Of a DNA stretch of 64,000 nt, positions 25,324 through 35,609 are shown one piece after another. The notes beneath the pieces are model-generated. The model was not told the DNA's origin, searched no databases, and saw only the letters and a list, made by a program, of their open reading frames with translations. The first letter of the stretch is position 1, and each line of letters begins with the position of its first letter. This DNA is from Pseudomonas sp. AKS31 (GTDB taxonomy: Bacteria > Pseudomonadota > Gammaproteobacteria > Pseudomonadales > Pseudomonadaceae). A program made the position numbers and the translations under genes. Where the stretch lies: contig NZ_JAMLFX010000002.1 of NCBI RefSeq assembly GCF_023634765.1, forward strand, positions 695,863 through 759,862, in the 5' to 3' direction.

Positions 25324-27023
25324 TCGAAGTCACCGAAGTTTCCATTGCCCAACTGCGCGCCGCGCTCGAGTCCGGGCAGACCAGCGCAGTCGAACTGGTG
25401 CAGGCGTATCTGGCCCGCATCGATGCCTACGACGGCGCCGACACCCCCACCGCGCTGAATGCCGTGGTCGTGCGCAACCCTGAAGCGCTGAACGAAGCCC
25501 GGGCCTCCGATGCCCGCCGTGCCAAAGGTGAAACCCTCGGCCCGCTCGACGGCATTCCTTACACCGCGAAAGACAGCTATCTGGTCAAGGGCCTGACCGC
25601 CGCCTCCGGCAGCCCGGCTTTCGCCGATCTGATCGCTTATCGCGATGCCTTCACCATCGAACGTCTACGCGCCGCCGGGGCAATATGCCTGGGCAAAACC
25701 AATATGCCGCCGATGGCCAATGGCGGCATGCAACGCGGCGTCTACGGCCGCGCCGAAAGTCCTTACAACGCCAACTACCTCACCGCGCCGTTTGCCTCCG
25801 GCTCTTCGAACGGTGCCGGCACCGCCACCGCAGCGAGTTTCGCCGCGTTCGGCCTGGCTGAAGAAACCTGGTCGAGCGGGCGTGGCCCGGCGTCGAACAA
25901 TGGTTTGTGCGCCTACACGCCGTCGCGCGGGGTGATCTCGGTGCGCGGCAACTGGCCGTTGACGCCGACCATGGACGTGGTCGTGCCTTACGCGCGGACC
26001 ATGGCCGATCTGCTCGAAGTCCTCGACATCGTCGTGGCCGAAGACCCGGACACCCGTGGCGACCTCTGGCGTCTGCAACCGTGGGTGCCGATCCCGAGCG
26101 TCAGCGAAGTGCGCCCCGCCGCTTACGCCGATCTGGCCGCCGACGCCAAAGCGCTGGCCGGCAAGCGTTTCGCCGTGCCGCGTATGTTCATCAATGCCGA
26201 CCCTGAAGCCGGCACCAGCGAAGCCCCGGGCATCGGTGGCCCGACCGGCCAACGCATCAACACCCGCGCCTCCGTGATCGACTTGTGGAAGCAGGCGCGT
26301 CAGGCTCTGGAAGCCGCCGGTGCGGAAGTCATCGAAACCGATTTCCCGCTGGTCTCCAACTGCGAAGGCGACCGCCCCGGCGCGCCAACCGTATTCACCC
26401 GTGGTCTGGTCTCGAAAGAGTTCTTGCACCATGAGCTGTGGGATCTGACCGCGTGGGCGTTCGACGACTTCCTGCAAGCCAACGGCGATCCGAAACTCAA
26501 TCGTCTGGTCGACGTCGACGGGCCGAAAATCTTCCCGCACGATCCGGGCACCCTGCCCAACCGTGAAGGCGATCTGGCTGCCGGCATGGATGAATACGTG
26601 CGCATGGCCGAGCGCGGCATCACGCCGTGGAATGAAATCAGCACCGTGCCCGACGGCCTGCGCGGCCTCGAACAGACCCGGCGCATCGACCTCGAAGACT
26701 GGATGGATAAGCTGGGCCTCGACGCCGTGCTGTTCCCGACGGTCGCAGACGTTGGCCCGGCGGACGCGGACGTCAATCCGGAGTCGGCAGACATCGCCTG
26801 GAGCAACGGCATCTGGGTGGCCAACGGCAACCTCGCGATCCGCCACCTCGGCGTACCGACCGTCACCGTACCGATGGGCGTGATGGCCGACATCGGCATG
26901 CCGGTCGGTTTGACTTTCGCTGGCCGCGCCTACGACGACTCGAATCTGCTGCGTTTCGCCGCTGCGTTTGAATCGACCGGCAGCAAACGCCAGATCCCGC
27001 CACGCACGCCGCCGCTGTCTTAA
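25320..27023 (+). CDS. amidase signature family protein
   Basis: The protein has 567 residues. The amidase-signature catalytic region shows GPLDGIPYTAKDSYLVKG (catalytic Lys), a Gly/Ser-rich stretch FASGSSNGAGTATAASFAAFGLAEETWSSGRGPAS containing the cis-Ser and nucleophile Ser, and LDAVLFPTVADVGP downstream. It hydrolyses an amide, but members vary greatly in substrate. GGTGAG precedes the ATG. Transcription probably ends at the GC-rich hairpin plus T run at 27141-27174. Confidence 0.88.
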   Translation: MIEVTEVSIAQLRAALESGQTSAVELVQAYLARIDAYDGADTPTALNAVVVRNPEALNEARASDARRAKGETLGPLDGIPYTAKDSYLVKGLTAASGSPAFADLIAYRDAFTIERLRAAGAICLGKTNMPPMANGGMQRGVYGRAESPYNANYLTAPFASGSSNGAGTATAASFAAFGLAEETWSSGRGPASNNGLCAYTPSRGVISVRGNWPLTPTMDVVVPYARTMADLLEVLDIVVAEDPDTRGDLWRLQPWVPIPSVSEVRPAAYADLAADAKALAGKRFAVPRMFINADPEAGTSEAPGIGGPTGQRINTRASVIDLWKQARQALEAAGAEVIETDFPLVSNCEGDRPGAPTVFTRGLVSKEFLHHELWDLTAWAFDDFLQANGDPKLNRLVDVDGPKIFPHDPGTLPNREGDLAAGMDEYVRMAERGITPWNEISTVPDGLRGLEQTRRIDLEDWMDKLGLDAVLFPTVADVGPADADVNPESADIAWSNGIWVANGNLAIRHLGVPTVTVPMGVMADIGMPVGLTFAGRAYDDSNLLRFAAAFESTGSKRQIPPRTPPLS

Positions 27024-27073
27024 CGCGGTGAAAAGGTGTGTCAGCCAACAAAAATGTTGCCTGACACACCGCT

Positions 27074-27096
27074 ATCGCTGGCAAGCCAGCTCCCAC
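27074..27096. repeat. family B REP arm
   Basis: atcgctggcaagccagctcc-type arm. Together with the opposite-strand arm at 27213 it could form a long pair flanking the terminator hairpin. Confidence 0.75.
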
Positions 27097-27140
27097 AGGT
27101 TCTGCTGCCGCCACAAAATCCTCATTCACCCCAAAACCCT

Positions 27141-27174
27141 GTGGGAGCGAGCAGGCTCGCTCCCACATTTTTTT
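27141..27174 (+). terminator. REP-like hairpin with T tract
   Basis: gtgggagcgagc / gctcgctcccac pair over 12 bp with a 2-base gap, followed by ATTTTTTT. This is a textbook intrinsic terminator built from a REP-type sequence, ending amidase transcription. Confidence 0.75.
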
Positions 27175-27212
27175 GTGTGATGCCAAGATCGGTGGGTACA
27201 CCATAGCCCCCT

Positions 27213-27240
27213 GTGGGAGCTGGCTTGCCAGCGATGGCGT
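27213..27240. repeat. family B REP arm
   Basis: A gtgggagctggcttgccagc arm in the opposite orientation to the one at 27074. Confidence 0.75.
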
Positions 27241-27357
27241 CAGCACTATCACAACCTATTGACCTGACAACCACAGCAATTCAGCACACCCACTCAATCC
27301 CCAGCCCTGCAAACACTCGATCATCGCGGTCACCTTCATTGCCGCTGGCCACTGACC

Positions 27358-28653
27358 ATGATCGACTGCGCCCCCTCGCGTTTCACCCTGCTCGCGCTGC
27401 TCTGCGGTCTGACCACCAGCGCCCACGCCAGCGGTTTCTTCGACGACGCCAAAAGCGAAGTGCTCAGCCGCAACTTCTACCTGAGCAACGACTACCGTTC
27501 GCCCTCAGCGTCCGGCAAGAACTATAAACAAGAGTGGGCTCAGGGCTTTATCGGCACTTTCTCATCCGGTTTCACCCAAGGCACAGTCGGTTTCGGCATC
27601 GATGCCCACGCCTTCGCCGGGCTCAAACTCGACGGTGGCAAAGGCCATTCCGGGACCGGTCTGCTGCCGGTCGACAGCGATGGCCGCAGCGAAAACGACT
27701 ACTCCAGCGCAGGCGGCGCGCTCAAATTGAAAGCCTCGCGCACCACCCTTGCCTTTGGTGAAATGACCGTGGAAACACCGGTGTTCGATACCTCCGACAA
27801 ACGCTTGCAACCGGAGTACGCCACAGGTTTCCTGCTCAACAGCGCCGAGTTCGACCACGTCAATCTGGTGGCCGGGCATTTCACCGCGTTCAAGAATCAG
27901 GACAGCTCATCGGGCAAAGGCGATTTCTATGGCTATGGCGCCAATACTGAAGCGGGCGGGATCAGTTTTCTCGGCGCCGACCTGTTCACCGACAGCCCGA
28001 TTGGCGGCGCGTTGTACGCCTCGGACCTGAGCGACACCTGGCATCAGTACTACGGCAACCTGCACTTCAAGCAGTCCGGCGTGCTGCTCGACGCCAACCT
28101 CTACCACACCCGCGACACCGGCCGAGCACTGGCCGGCGCCATCGACAACACTGCGTTCAGCCTTTCCGGCAAATACACCTTCGGCGCGCACGCGGTGCTG
28201 CTCGGCTGGCAAAAGATCAATGGCGACACGCCGTTCGATTTCGTCGGTGGCGACTCGATCTACCTCGCCAACTCGATCAAATACGCCGACTTCAACGGCG
28301 CCAACGAACGCTCCTGGCAGGCGCGCTACGACCTCGACCTCGGCGCCTTCGGCATCCCAGGCCTGAAGTTCATGACCCGCTACGTCAGCGGCAGCCACAT
28401 CGACGGCACCCACGCGCCCAAGGGCGGCGCTTACAACCCGTTCGATCCTGACAGCGGCGGTTACCAACCGCAGCAAGGTGACGGCGGCAAGCACTGGGAG
28501 CGGGATATCGATTTGAAATACGTCGTGCAATCGGGCGCGGCGAAGGATTTGTCGGTGCAGGTTTCGCATGTTTCACACCGGGCCAATGAGGCGCAGGCCG
28601 GCGATGACATTGACCGCATCTACGTGGTGATCCAGTACCCGTTGGGCTTCTGA
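27358..28653 (+). CDS. OprD family outer-membrane porin
   Basis: The protein has 431 residues with a signal peptide ending in TTSAHA. The mature start SGFFDDAKSEVLSRNFYLSNDYR and the tail DDIDRIYVVIQYPLGF (C-terminal Phe, beta-strand) are characteristic of OprD/Occ porins. These form 18-stranded barrels for basic amino acids or carboxylates. The substrate class cannot be read directly. Its position after the amidase suggests uptake of a related amide or acid. No clear Shine-Dalgarno site is seen before the ATG. Confidence 0.9.
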   Translation: MIDCAPSRFTLLALLCGLTTSAHASGFFDDAKSEVLSRNFYLSNDYRSPSASGKNYKQEWAQGFIGTFSSGFTQGTVGFGIDAHAFAGLKLDGGKGHSGTGLLPVDSDGRSENDYSSAGGALKLKASRTTLAFGEMTVETPVFDTSDKRLQPEYATGFLLNSAEFDHVNLVAGHFTAFKNQDSSSGKGDFYGYGANTEAGGISFLGADLFTDSPIGGALYASDLSDTWHQYYGNLHFKQSGVLLDANLYHTRDTGRALAGAIDNTAFSLSGKYTFGAHAVLLGWQKINGDTPFDFVGGDSIYLANSIKYADFNGANERSWQARYDLDLGAFGIPGLKFMTRYVSGSHIDGTHAPKGGAYNPFDPDSGGYQPQQGDGGKHWERDIDLKYVVQSGAAKDLSVQVSHVSHRANEAQAGDDIDRIYVVIQYPLGF

Positions 28654-28688
28654 CGCACCACGGTCAACCTTCTTGGAGTGATTCAAAT

Positions 28689-28710
28689 GTGGGAGCGAGC
28701 TTGCTCGCGG
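28689..28710. repeat. REP-like arm
   Basis: gtgggagcgagcttgctcgc, the short self-complementary REP variant also seen at 27141, downstream of the porin gene. Confidence 0.65.
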
Positions 28711-28738
28711 AGGGGCCCGTGAAGTCAATACAAAGTGC

Positions 28739-29070
28739 CTTTTAAACTCTGGCGTTTAAAAGACACCTCCAGACACGCCTTCGAGGCTACACATTCTTGC
28801 GCCATTGCCTACAGCTACGCCAGAATCCGCCGGCTTGTGCGCCTTGGGGGTGGGTTTTATTGTGGTGCGGTCGCTGACGGATCAGCGATCGGGTTTAGCA
28901 GCTCGGCTAATTTCAAGGCACGCGAGTTTCGCCATTATGTTATGGCGGCTTTGCGTGGGGCACTTCGGTGCGCCGGGATCCTTGAGCCTGGTCTGCTAAC
29001 CCGCGTACAGCCGCCACCCTATCCGTTTAGCAGCGATGGATGACGGCTCCAAATCTCAAGGAGCTACACC
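28739..29070 (+). promoter_or_regulatory. long structured leader upstream of DUF6124 gene
   Basis: About 330 bases hold a series of hairpins: cttttaaa/tttaaaag (28739-28762), tcgctga/tcagcga (28871-28888), ttagc/gctaa (28895-28910), cgccat/atggcg (28930-28947) and gcac-ttcg-gtgc (28960-28971, UUCG-type tetraloop). A candidate ribosome-binding site AAGGAG is at the 3' end. From memory, similar sequence precedes other DUF6124-type genes in fluorescent pseudomonads. It could be a structured 5' UTR, a cis-regulatory RNA or a repeat element. Open frames here (28735-29043) look like by-products of the structure. Confidence 0.5.
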
Positions 29071-29430
29071 ATGATCAAACTAACACTAAACCCACCCGAA
29101 ACCGACCTTGCCTCCCCCTACGAATCCCTCGATTCCAAAAAACTCAACGACGCCGCCGAACGCGCCCTCGATCACTACCTCTGCCCACCTGGCGCCACAC
29201 CGCCGCCCCGTAAAACCCGCCGGATGTACGCCGTCACCGCAGACTTCAAAAACGAGGAACTACTGGCCGATGCCAGCGAAACCCTCGCCTCCGCCAGAAC
29301 CATCGCCCATGACTTCGCCCATCTCATACCAGCATCGCAACGCAGAACGCTGCTGGGCATCGCGCAACTGATCATGCTCGGCGAGCTGGCGGTGAATCGG
29401 GTGATGGATAATCTGGAGCTGCCGCAGTAG
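29071..29430 (+). CDS. DUF6124 family protein
   Basis: The protein has 119 residues. The N terminus MIKLTLNPPETDLASPYESLDSKKLNDAAERALDHYL and the C terminus LGIAQLIMLGELAVNRVMDNLE match the Pseudomonas DUF6124 family, whose function is unknown. A proline-rich segment (CPPGATPPPRK) lies in the middle. CAAGGAGCTACACC gives a strong ribosome-binding site. It is preceded by the unusual structured leader and followed by a repeat hairpin, with no operon partners. Confidence 0.85.
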   Translation: MIKLTLNPPETDLASPYESLDSKKLNDAAERALDHYLCPPGATPPPRKTRRMYAVTADFKNEELLADASETLASARTIAHDFAHLIPASQRRTLLGIAQLIMLGELAVNRVMDNLELPQ

Positions 29431-29440
29431 CGACCCTCGA

Positions 29441-29553
29441 TGATCGTTCCCACGCTCTGCGTGGGAATGCAGCCCTTGACGCTCTGCGTCAAATTCGCAA
29501 ACTGGAACGCGGAGCGTCCCTTGAGGCATTCCCACGCAGAGCGTGGGAACGAT
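29441..29553. repeat. family D repeat, long inverted structure
   Basis: gatcgttcccacgctctgcg at the left and its complement at the right close an extended hairpin. Imperfect internal copies gacgctctgcgtc and gaacgcggagcgtc sit inside. The same unit is nested in the repeat at 18256. Confidence 0.8.
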
Positions 29554-29602
29554 CGACCGACCTGGAGTTGTCGAAGGCTGCGATCTTTTGCTTTGGGAAA
29601 AC

Positions 29603-29698
29603 TGGCGGAAGGCAGCCGGAGTCGAACCTGCCCGGGAACGGATGCCGTCCCCAACCGGGTTTGAAGCCCGGCCGCGCCACCGGGCGCGATTGCCTTCC
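29603..29698 (-). tRNA. selC: tRNA-Sec (anticodon UCA)
   Basis: Read on the minus strand it begins GGAAGGCAATCG and ends TGCCTTCCGCCA with encoded CCA, 96 bases in all, the unusual length of selenocysteine tRNA. The long acceptor stem, a CTTCAAA anticodon loop (anticodon TCA), a long variable arm and GGTTCGACTCC T arm are all present. Its position 6 bases downstream of selB in the same direction suggests co-transcription or a joint end. It is charged with Ser and converted to Sec by SelA. Confidence 0.96.
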
Positions 29699-29704
29699 TT
29701 GAAC

Positions 29705-31621
29705 TCATTGTGCGTCGGCATGGGCCAGCGCGCTGTCGGGGCGGATCTGGCGGGATTCGCCGAGGCGTCGGGTCAGGCCGACGCGGTCGAAATATTCGAG
29801 GTACTGAATACAGCGTTTGCGTCCCAAGCCTAGCGCATCGCGGAAGCTTGTCACCTGGATCTGCGGATTTTCCCTGGCGAGTTTGAGCAACACGTCGGCC
29901 ATTTGCCGCAGTTGCACGTCACTCAAGAACAGGTCGCGCACGATTTGATGCATCAGGCCGAGCCGCGCCAGTTTGCGCAGCAGCAGGCGCACAGCGGCAT
30001 CGTCTTGCCCCAGCAATTTGGCCACATCACGCACCCACGGCGGGTCGAAACCTCTCTGTTCGAACAACGGCTTTAATTGCAGCCAGAGACTTTCGTCTTC
30101 AGCATTCAAGCGCACCTGATGATCCGGCAGGTGCAGCCATGGCCCGCTCGCCTGAATCGAGCCGGCCGCGAGCAATTCATCCAGCAAACTGACAAACGTC
30201 GAACGCTCCAGCGTCAGGCCACTGAAGCGGCGCAAGCGATCGCGATCGGGGCCCATCTGGTCGGGTTCCAGTTCATGGAACTGCGCGAGTTGTTCCAGCA
30301 GGGTGAACTTCAGTTGCGCCCAGCGCTGCACATTGAACAGCACCGGGCCTTGGCGGGTGTCGATCAGGCGTACGTTTGCCGCTAACGCCCAGGTTGAGCG
30401 CGGGCGATTGAACTGACGTTCCAGACGCAGCGGGTCGAGGCCGCCAGCGCTGTAGTTGAGCAGCACGGGCAAGAGTTGTTCGAGTTTGTCGTCAGAGTTC
30501 AGGGCGCGCAGTTGCGCCAAACGTTCAGGGCTGCGGCGTTGTCGTGCCGGGGCGAACGGATCGAGCACTTGTCCGCCACCGAGGGTGCGTTGCGCACTTT
30601 GATCGCGCAGGATCAGTCGATCCCCCTTCACCGCGTGCACCGGCGCATTGATCAGCAGTTGCGCGAACATGCGCTCGCCGGGATTCAAGCGTGGGCCTTC
30701 GAGCAACGCCACCCGGGCGATGACATCTTGCGTGCCAAGGTGCACGTGCACCGGGTGAAAGTGTTCGAAGGTGCGTTCGCCGGGCAATAAATGAAAGTCG
30801 ATGTCGACCCGTTGCGTCGGCGCGTGCAGCCATTCGCTCAGCAGCCACTGGCCGCGATGGATCTGCGCCAGTTCGAGGCGTTCACCGCTCAGGTTCAACG
30901 CCACGCGCTGGCCGGCGACGGCGTGTTCGGCGGGTTGATTCTGCGCGTGCAGGCCGCGCACCCGCACCGATTTGCCCGAAGGCCCGAGGCTGAGTTTGTC
31001 GCCGACAACCACCATGCCCGACAATGCCGTCCCGGTCACCACAATGCCCGCACCGGCCACGCTGAAAGCGCGGTCGATGGCTAAGCGAAAACCACCTTCA
31101 CGGCTGCGTTCAAGCACTTCACTTTGCGTCTGCAGCAACACCTCGCGCAACGCCTCAATGCCCTGCCCGCTCAGGCTCGACACGGTCAGGATCGGCGCCT
31201 CGGCAAACGGCCCCGGGGCAAGCAGATCCAGCACCTGACGTTGCACCTCTTCCACTCTGCCCGCCTCTGCGCGATCACATTTGGTGATCGCCACCAGCGC
31301 GCGCGGGATGCCGAGCAATTGGACAATCGCCAGATGCTCGCGGGTCTGCGGCATCACGCCGTCATCGGCGGCGACCACCAGCAACACCAGATCAATGCCC
31401 TGCGCGCCGGCAAGCATGTTGTGGGTGAATTTCTCGTGGCCGGGGACGTCGATAAACCCGGTCAGCCCGGCGCCGGGCTCAAGTTCAGCATAGAGATAAC
31501 CGAGGTCGATGGTCATCCCGCGTTGGCGCTCCTGCGGGCGGCGGTCGCCGGTTTGTCCGGTCAGCGCTTGCAGCAGCGAGGTCTTGCCGTGGTCGATGTG
31601 CCCCGCCGTGCCGACGATCAC
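29705..31621 (-). CDS. selB: selenocysteine-specific elongation factor SelB
   Basis: The protein has 638 residues. I take a GTG start that overlaps the selA stop (GTGA), giving an N terminus [20 protein letters not shown], where homologues begin. G1 [10 protein letters not shown]3 DVPGHEKF and G4 TKCDRA are intact, followed by EF-Tu-like domains. C-terminal winged helices (about residues 370-638) should bind the SECIS RNA. It delivers Sec-tRNA-Sec to UGA codons with a SECIS hairpin, such as the one in fdoG nearby. Confidence 0.94.
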   Translation of the reverse strand: MIVGTAGHIDHGKTSLLQALTGQTGDRRPQERQRGMTIDLGYLYAELEPGAGLTGFIDVPGHEKFTHNMLAGAQGIDLVLLVVAADDGVMPQTREHLAIVQLLGIPRALVAITKCDRAEAGRVEEVQRQVLDLLAPGPFAEAPILTVSSLSGQGIEALREVLLQTQSEVLERSREGGFRLAIDRAFSVAGAGIVVTGTALSGMVVVGDKLSLGPSGKSVRVRGLHAQNQPAEHAVAGQRVALNLSGERLELAQIHRGQWLLSEWLHAPTQRVDIDFHLLPGERTFEHFHPVHVHLGTQDVIARVALLEGPRLNPGERMFAQLLINAPVHAVKGDRLILRDQSAQRTLGGGQVLDPFAPARQRRSPERLAQLRALNSDDKLEQLLPVLLNYSAGGLDPLRLERQFNRPRSTWALAANVRLIDTRQGPVLFNVQRWAQLKFTLLEQLAQFHELEPDQMGPDRDRLRRFSGLTLERSTFVSLLDELLAAGSIQASGPWLHLPDHQVRLNAEDESLWLQLKPLFEQRGFDPPWVRDVAKLLGQDDAAVRLLLRKLARLGLMHQIVRDLFLSDVQLRQMADVLLKLARENPQIQVTSFRDALGLGRKRCIQYLEYFDRVGLTRRLGESRQIRPDSALAHADAQ

Positions 31622-33018
31622 GGATCGACCTGCAACTGTGGCAACTGCGCGAGCCACGCCGCTTCATCGTCGAGCTGACGCAAATCCAGCCACAGGGCAT
31701 CGTCGTCAATCCGTCCGAGCACCGGAATCGGCAAGGCACGCAGCGCCGCTTCCAGCTTCAACAGGCAGCGCCCGCGCAGACGCTTCGACACTTGCGGGCG
31801 ACAACACAGCGCCGCACTCGGCAAACGCGCCACCGGTTGGCTGCCGCTACCGATCATGCCCAGGGCCTCGACTGCACTGACCTGCCACAGCGAACCCAAG
31901 ACTTCAGCCAGCGCCGGTTGCAACCGTGCAGCCTGCGCGAAGATCTCAGCCTGCGGGCGGGTCAACAAACGCAAACTCGGCAGACGTTCAGCGAGGCGAT
32001 CGGGATCGCGATACAACCCCAGCACCGCCTCCAGCGCCGCCAAGGTCAACTTGTCCACCCGCAGCGCGCGTTTCAGTGGGTTCTTCTTGATCTTCGCGAT
32101 CAGCTCTTTGCGCCCGACGATCAACCCGGCCTGCGGGCCACCGAGCAATTTGTCGCCGCTGAACGTGACGATATCCGCGCCATCCAGCAGCGCCTGACGC
32201 ACTGTCGGTTCGGCCGGCAAACCCCAACGGGTCAAATCCAAGAGGCTGCCACTGCCCAGATCTTCCAGCAGCGGCAAACCGTGACGATGGGCCAACTCAG
32301 CCAGTTCAGCGGTCGGCACGCGGGCGGTAAAACCTTCGATGCTGTAGTTGCTCGCATGCACACGCATGATCAAACCGCTGCGCGGGTTGATCGCCGCTTC
32401 ATAGTCGCGGACATGGGTGCGATTGGTCGTGCCGACTTCGTGCAGGCGCACGCCAGCGCGGGCCATGATGTCGGGGATGCGGAAGGCGCCGCCGATTTCA
32501 ATCAGCTCGCCACGGGAAATGATGCCTTCCTTGCGTGCGCCAAGACTGTTGAGCGTCAGCAGCACGGCGGCGGCATTGTTGTTAACCACGGTGACGGCTT
32601 CGGCGCCGGTCAATTCGCGGATCAGGCCCTCAATCAGATCATCGCGATCACCGCGTTTGCCGCTGGCCAGATCGAATTCCAGATTGAGCGGGTAACGCGC
32701 GGCCATTTGCACCGCGTCGATGGCTTCGTCTGGCAATAAGGCGCGACCAAGGTTGGTGTGCAGCACCGTGCCGGTCAGGTTGAACACCCGGCGCACGTGG
32801 CTGCGCTGTTGCTGGGCCAGGCGTTCACTGACGCGGCCGGCGAGTACTTCAGGGCTGATTTCCACGGCTGACAATTGCCCGTTCAACACGCCGGGGCGCA
32901 GTTCATCGAGCAACTGGCGCAAACCCGCGAGCAGCGACTCACGCCCGTGACGCTCAAGCAAAGGCCCACACGCAGGGTGACGCAACACACCATCAATGGA
33001 AGGTAACCGCAGGGACAT
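31618..33018 (-). CDS. selA: L-seryl-tRNA(Sec) selenium transferase
   Basis: The protein has 466 residues from [14 protein letters not shown], with CAGGAG 7 bases upstream. It is a PLP enzyme of the SelA family: [38 protein letters not shown] and the Lys in [20 protein letters not shown]. It converts Ser-tRNA-Sec to Sec-tRNA-Sec using selenophosphate. It is translationally coupled to selB. SelD, which makes selenophosphate, is not in this window. Confidence 0.95.
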   Translation of the reverse strand: MSLRLPSIDGVLRHPACGPLLERHGRESLLAGLRQLLDELRPGVLNGQLSAVEISPEVLAGRVSERLAQQQRSHVRRVFNLTGTVLHTNLGRALLPDEAIDAVQMAARYPLNLEFDLASGKRGDRDDLIEGLIRELTGAEAVTVVNNNAAAVLLTLNSLGARKEGIISRGELIEIGGAFRIPDIMARAGVRLHEVGTTNRTHVRDYEAAINPRSGLIMRVHASNYSIEGFTARVPTAELAELAHRHGLPLLEDLGSGSLLDLTRWGLPAEPTVRQALLDGADIVTFSGDKLLGGPQAGLIVGRKELIAKIKKNPLKRALRVDKLTLAALEAVLGLYRDPDRLAERLPSLRLLTRPQAEIFAQAARLQPALAEVLGSLWQVSAVEALGMIGSGSQPVARLPSAALCCRPQVSKRLRGRCLLKLEAALRALPIPVLGRIDDDALWLDLRQLDDEAAWLAQLPQLQVDP

Positions 33019-33081
33019 CAGCCACTCCTGGAAACAGATCACTGGGCTACGCAGTGAAAAACAAGAGTGTAGACCTTGATG

Positions 33082-34008
33082 TCATTCGTCTCCCGGTGCC
33101 AGTAACAGATTCGGCGCCAGCCGCTGATAACCGTCCTGGGCCAGACGCATATCGAGCAGCAAAGTGCTGAGATCCGCTGACAACGCCTCGGCATCGGCGT
33201 CGTTCTCCAGATACACCAGTTTCAGATAGCTGTTGCAGCCCGGACAGACTTCGGCACGCAACGGCGCCTGATTGGCAGCATGGCGATCGTCCTCAAGGCT
33301 CAGATAATCCAGGCCTTTGCTCGACTCGCAATACACGCACTTGACCCGCACCACGTGCCATTCGCAGGCACACAGCGAACACACCAGATAACGCAAACCG
33401 TTGTGCTTGCCGCGATGGCGAATCACACCCGCCATGGCCGGTGAACCGCACGCTGGGCATTGGCTGAGGCTGTCGCCGGGTTTCAGTTGCAGATTCGCCG
33501 CGCTGAGCAGCCAGTGACTCCAGGCCACTTGCAGCGCCGCGCCAAGAAAAGGCACCAACTGCGCCGGCACCATCGAATATTGACCGCTGACCAACGCCAC
33601 GGCCCATGCACGTAACTGACCGGGACTGGCGACCCGCAACGTCGTCACCGCCTCAATGACGGCAGGCTGTTCATCAGGTTCATAACGCTGCAGCAAAGCT
33701 TCGAGATAAGCCTGCCAACCCTCTTCACGCACCAACGTGTCAGCCGCAAATGGCGGCAAACCATGCTGCTGACAGGCCTCGATCCGTTGCTGATCAAACG
33801 GCGCCGTCAGCGGCGGATCGTCAAACACCTGCTGCTGCACCCGGCACAGTCCGGCAATCAGCCGCAGGTATTCAGCCAGTGCATGCCCCTCGGCCAATTG
33901 CTCCAGTCGAGCGGCGCGCAGCGCAAACAGGTTGTGCGGTGGCAGATGCAGAAACGGCGGCGAACTGGCCGCGGCTTCGATTTCCCCGGGTTCAAGAATG
34001 GTTGGCAA
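33082..34008 (-). CDS. fdhE: formate dehydrogenase accessory protein FdhE
   Basis: The protein has 308 residues, starting at a TTG preceded by AAGGG; the start lies 3 bases after the fdoI stop. Four Cys pairs typical of FdhE (CPACGSPAM, CSLCACEW, CVYCESS, CPGCNSY) lie in the C-terminal half. FdhE is required for activity of respiratory formate dehydrogenases. It closes the fdo structural operon. Confidence 0.93.
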   Translation of the reverse strand: MPTILEPGEIEAAASSPPFLHLPPHNLFALRAARLEQLAEGHALAEYLRLIAGLCRVQQQVFDDPPLTAPFDQQRIEACQQHGLPPFAADTLVREEGWQAYLEALLQRYEPDEQPAVIEAVTTLRVASPGQLRAWAVALVSGQYSMVPAQLVPFLGAALQVAWSHWLLSAANLQLKPGDSLSQCPACGSPAMAGVIRHRGKHNGLRYLVCSLCACEWHVVRVKCVYCESSKGLDYLSLEDDRHAANQAPLRAEVCPGCNSYLKLVYLENDADAEALSADLSTLLLDMRLAQDGYQRLAPNLLLAPGDE

Positions 34009-34011
34009 ACG

Positions 34012-34677
34012 TCAGCCCTTTTTGGTGATCGGTCGCTCCGGCACGTCGGGATGACGCTCGTCGCGGGTCACCTCGCGATACCAGAGTTCATGGTGTTTCT
34101 TCGCCCAGGCGCGGCTGACCCAGCCGTGCATCATTGCGTCCACCGAGCCCTTGATCCACAGCCCGGCGTAGATGTGGATGATGATGCTCAGCACCAGAAT
34201 AAACCCGGCCAACGCATGCAGCAGCATTGCCCAGCGAATCACGGTGATGCCGAAATACGCACTGAACCAGGCCCGCCAGATCACCAGCCCGGTGAACAGC
34301 AACGCGAGCATGCACAGGAGTAAAGTCCAGAACAGCAGCTTCTGCCCGGCGTTGTATTTACCTACCGGCGGCACGCTTTCTTCATCGTTGACCATCACCC
34401 GATTGATCCGCCGCAACCACCGCCGGTCATTGGCGATGAAGAAATTGCTGCGCCAGAAACTGAACACCAGGCCAAGGAACAACACGAACATGGCGATGCC
34501 CATGTACGGATGCAGAATCCGCGTCCACGGCCCGCCGCCGAACAGGTGGGTCAACCAGAACAGCGACGGATGAAACAACGCCAGCCCGGACAGCCCAGCC
34601 ATGAAAAACAGGATCGCCACCAGCCAGTGATTGGTGCGCTGGTTGGGGGTGTAACGCAGGATCGTCTTGTTGCTCAT
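34012..34677 (-). CDS. fdoI: formate dehydrogenase cytochrome b556 (gamma) subunit
   Basis: This 221-residue protein has four transmembrane helices (about residues 17-36, 57-74, 115-135, 150-172). Heme-coordinating His residues are in [28 protein letters not shown] and [22 protein letters not shown]. It anchors the complex and passes electrons to quinone. Its ATG overlaps the stop of the beta-subunit gene. Confidence 0.94.
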   Translation of the reverse strand: MSNKTILRYTPNQRTNHWLVAILFFMAGLSGLALFHPSLFWLTHLFGGGPWTRILHPYMGIAMFVLFLGLVFSFWRSNFFIANDRRWLRRINRVMVNDEESVPPVGKYNAGQKLLFWTLLLCMLALLFTGLVIWRAWFSAYFGITVIRWAMLLHALAGFILVLSIIIHIYAGLWIKGSVDAMMHGWVSRAWAKKHHELWYREVTRDERHPDVPERPITKKG

Positions 34678-35609
34678 GGCCGGTCCTCCCCGCGTGGATC
34701 GAAGGTGTGCACCGCCGGATCGACGACGTGCACCGAGGTGTCGGGTGGCGTTGGATGTTCGTCCTCTTCAACCCGGTTCGGCCCGATGCGCACGTAGTGG
34801 AAGAACCCGGCCAGCACCGCCGCGCCCATGGCCAGCAGGCCCAAGGGTTTGCTGATGCCTTTCCACAAGCCCACCAACGGACTGATCGCCGGATCCTGCG
34901 GCAGGTTGGCGTAGATGGTTGGCGTGTCGGCGTGATGCAGCACGTACATCACGTGCGTACCGCCGACACCGGCCGGGTCATACAGACCGGCGTTTTCGAA
35001 GCCACGACTTTTCAGGTCAACGATGCGCTCGGCGGCGTGTTCCTTCATGTCTTCCTTGGTGCCGAAGACGATGGCGCCGGTCGGGCAGGTTTTCACGCAG
35101 GCCGGTTCCAGCCCTACCGCGACCCGGTCCGAGCACAAGGTGCATTTGTAGGCTTTGTGATCCTTCTGCGAAATGCGCGGAATGTTGAACGGGCAACCGG
35201 TGATGCAGTAACCGCAACCGATGCAGTGATCCTGATCGAAATCGACGATGCCATTGGCATGCTTGATGATTGCGCCGGGACTCGGGCACGCCGCCAGGCA
35301 ACCGGGCTCGGCACAGTGCATGCAGCCGTCCTTGCGGATCAGCCATTCGAGGTTACCGGCGTCGGTTTCGTGCTCGGTGAAGCGCATCAACGTCCAGGTT
35401 TCCGCGCTCAGGTCTTGCGGGTTGTCGTAGGTGCCGTGGTTGTGGCCGACCTCGTCGCGCAGCTCGTTCCATTCCGAGCAGGCCACCTGACAGGCCTTGC
35501 AGCCGATGCATTTGGTGGTGTCGATCAGCTTGGCCACCGCCTCCTGATTCCTCACCGACGGCGGCACGGTTGTGGTGGCCGAGCGGGCAATAATGTCTTG
35601 GCTGGCCAT
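34674..35609 (-). CDS. fdoH: formate dehydrogenase iron-sulfur (beta) subunit
   Basis: The protein has 311 residues with four ferredoxin-type Cys clusters, e.g. [45 protein letters not shown] and [23 protein letters not shown]-terminal single transmembrane helix (about residues 257-279, [20 protein letters not shown]) matches FdnH/FdoH. It carries electrons from the alpha subunit to the cytochrome. Confidence 0.95.
   Translation of the reverse strand: MASQDIIARSATTTVPPSVRNQEAVAKLIDTTKCIGCKACQVACSEWNELRDEVGHNHGTYDNPQDLSAETWTLMRFTEHETDAGNLEWLIRKDGCMHCAEPGCLAACPSPGAIIKHANGIVDFDQDHCIGCGYCITGCPFNIPRISQKDHKAYKCTLCSDRVAVGLEPACVKTCPTGAIVFGTKEDMKEHAAERIVDLKSRGFENAGLYDPAGVGGTHVMYVLHHADTPTIYANLPQDPAISPLVGLWKGISKPLGLLAMGAAVLAGFFHYVRIGPNRVEEDEHPTPPDTSVHVVDPAVHTFDPRGEDRP

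Larger units (their letters stand above)
27024..27357. other. intergenic region with three REP-type repeats
   Basis: It contains a single family B arm (27074-27096), a short perfect hairpin with T tract (27141-27174) and another family B arm (27213-27240). The last 115 bases before the porin contain no obvious signal beyond low structure. Confidence 0.6.

Noticed and set aside
24967..28710. CRISPR-like array because of recurring gtgggagctggc units
   Set aside because: Units are inverted pairs at irregular spacing with no uniform spacers and no cas genes; they are REP-type elements.
28735..29043. 102-codon open frame (and an overlapping 64-codon frame) in the DUF6124 leader
   Set aside because: The sequence is dominated by hairpin arms, has no good ribosome-binding site, and looks like structured RNA or a repeat, not a protein.
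29603..29698. tRNA-Sec as attachment site of an integrated island
   Set aside because: No integrase gene and no direct repeat of the tRNA 3' end was seen in the window.
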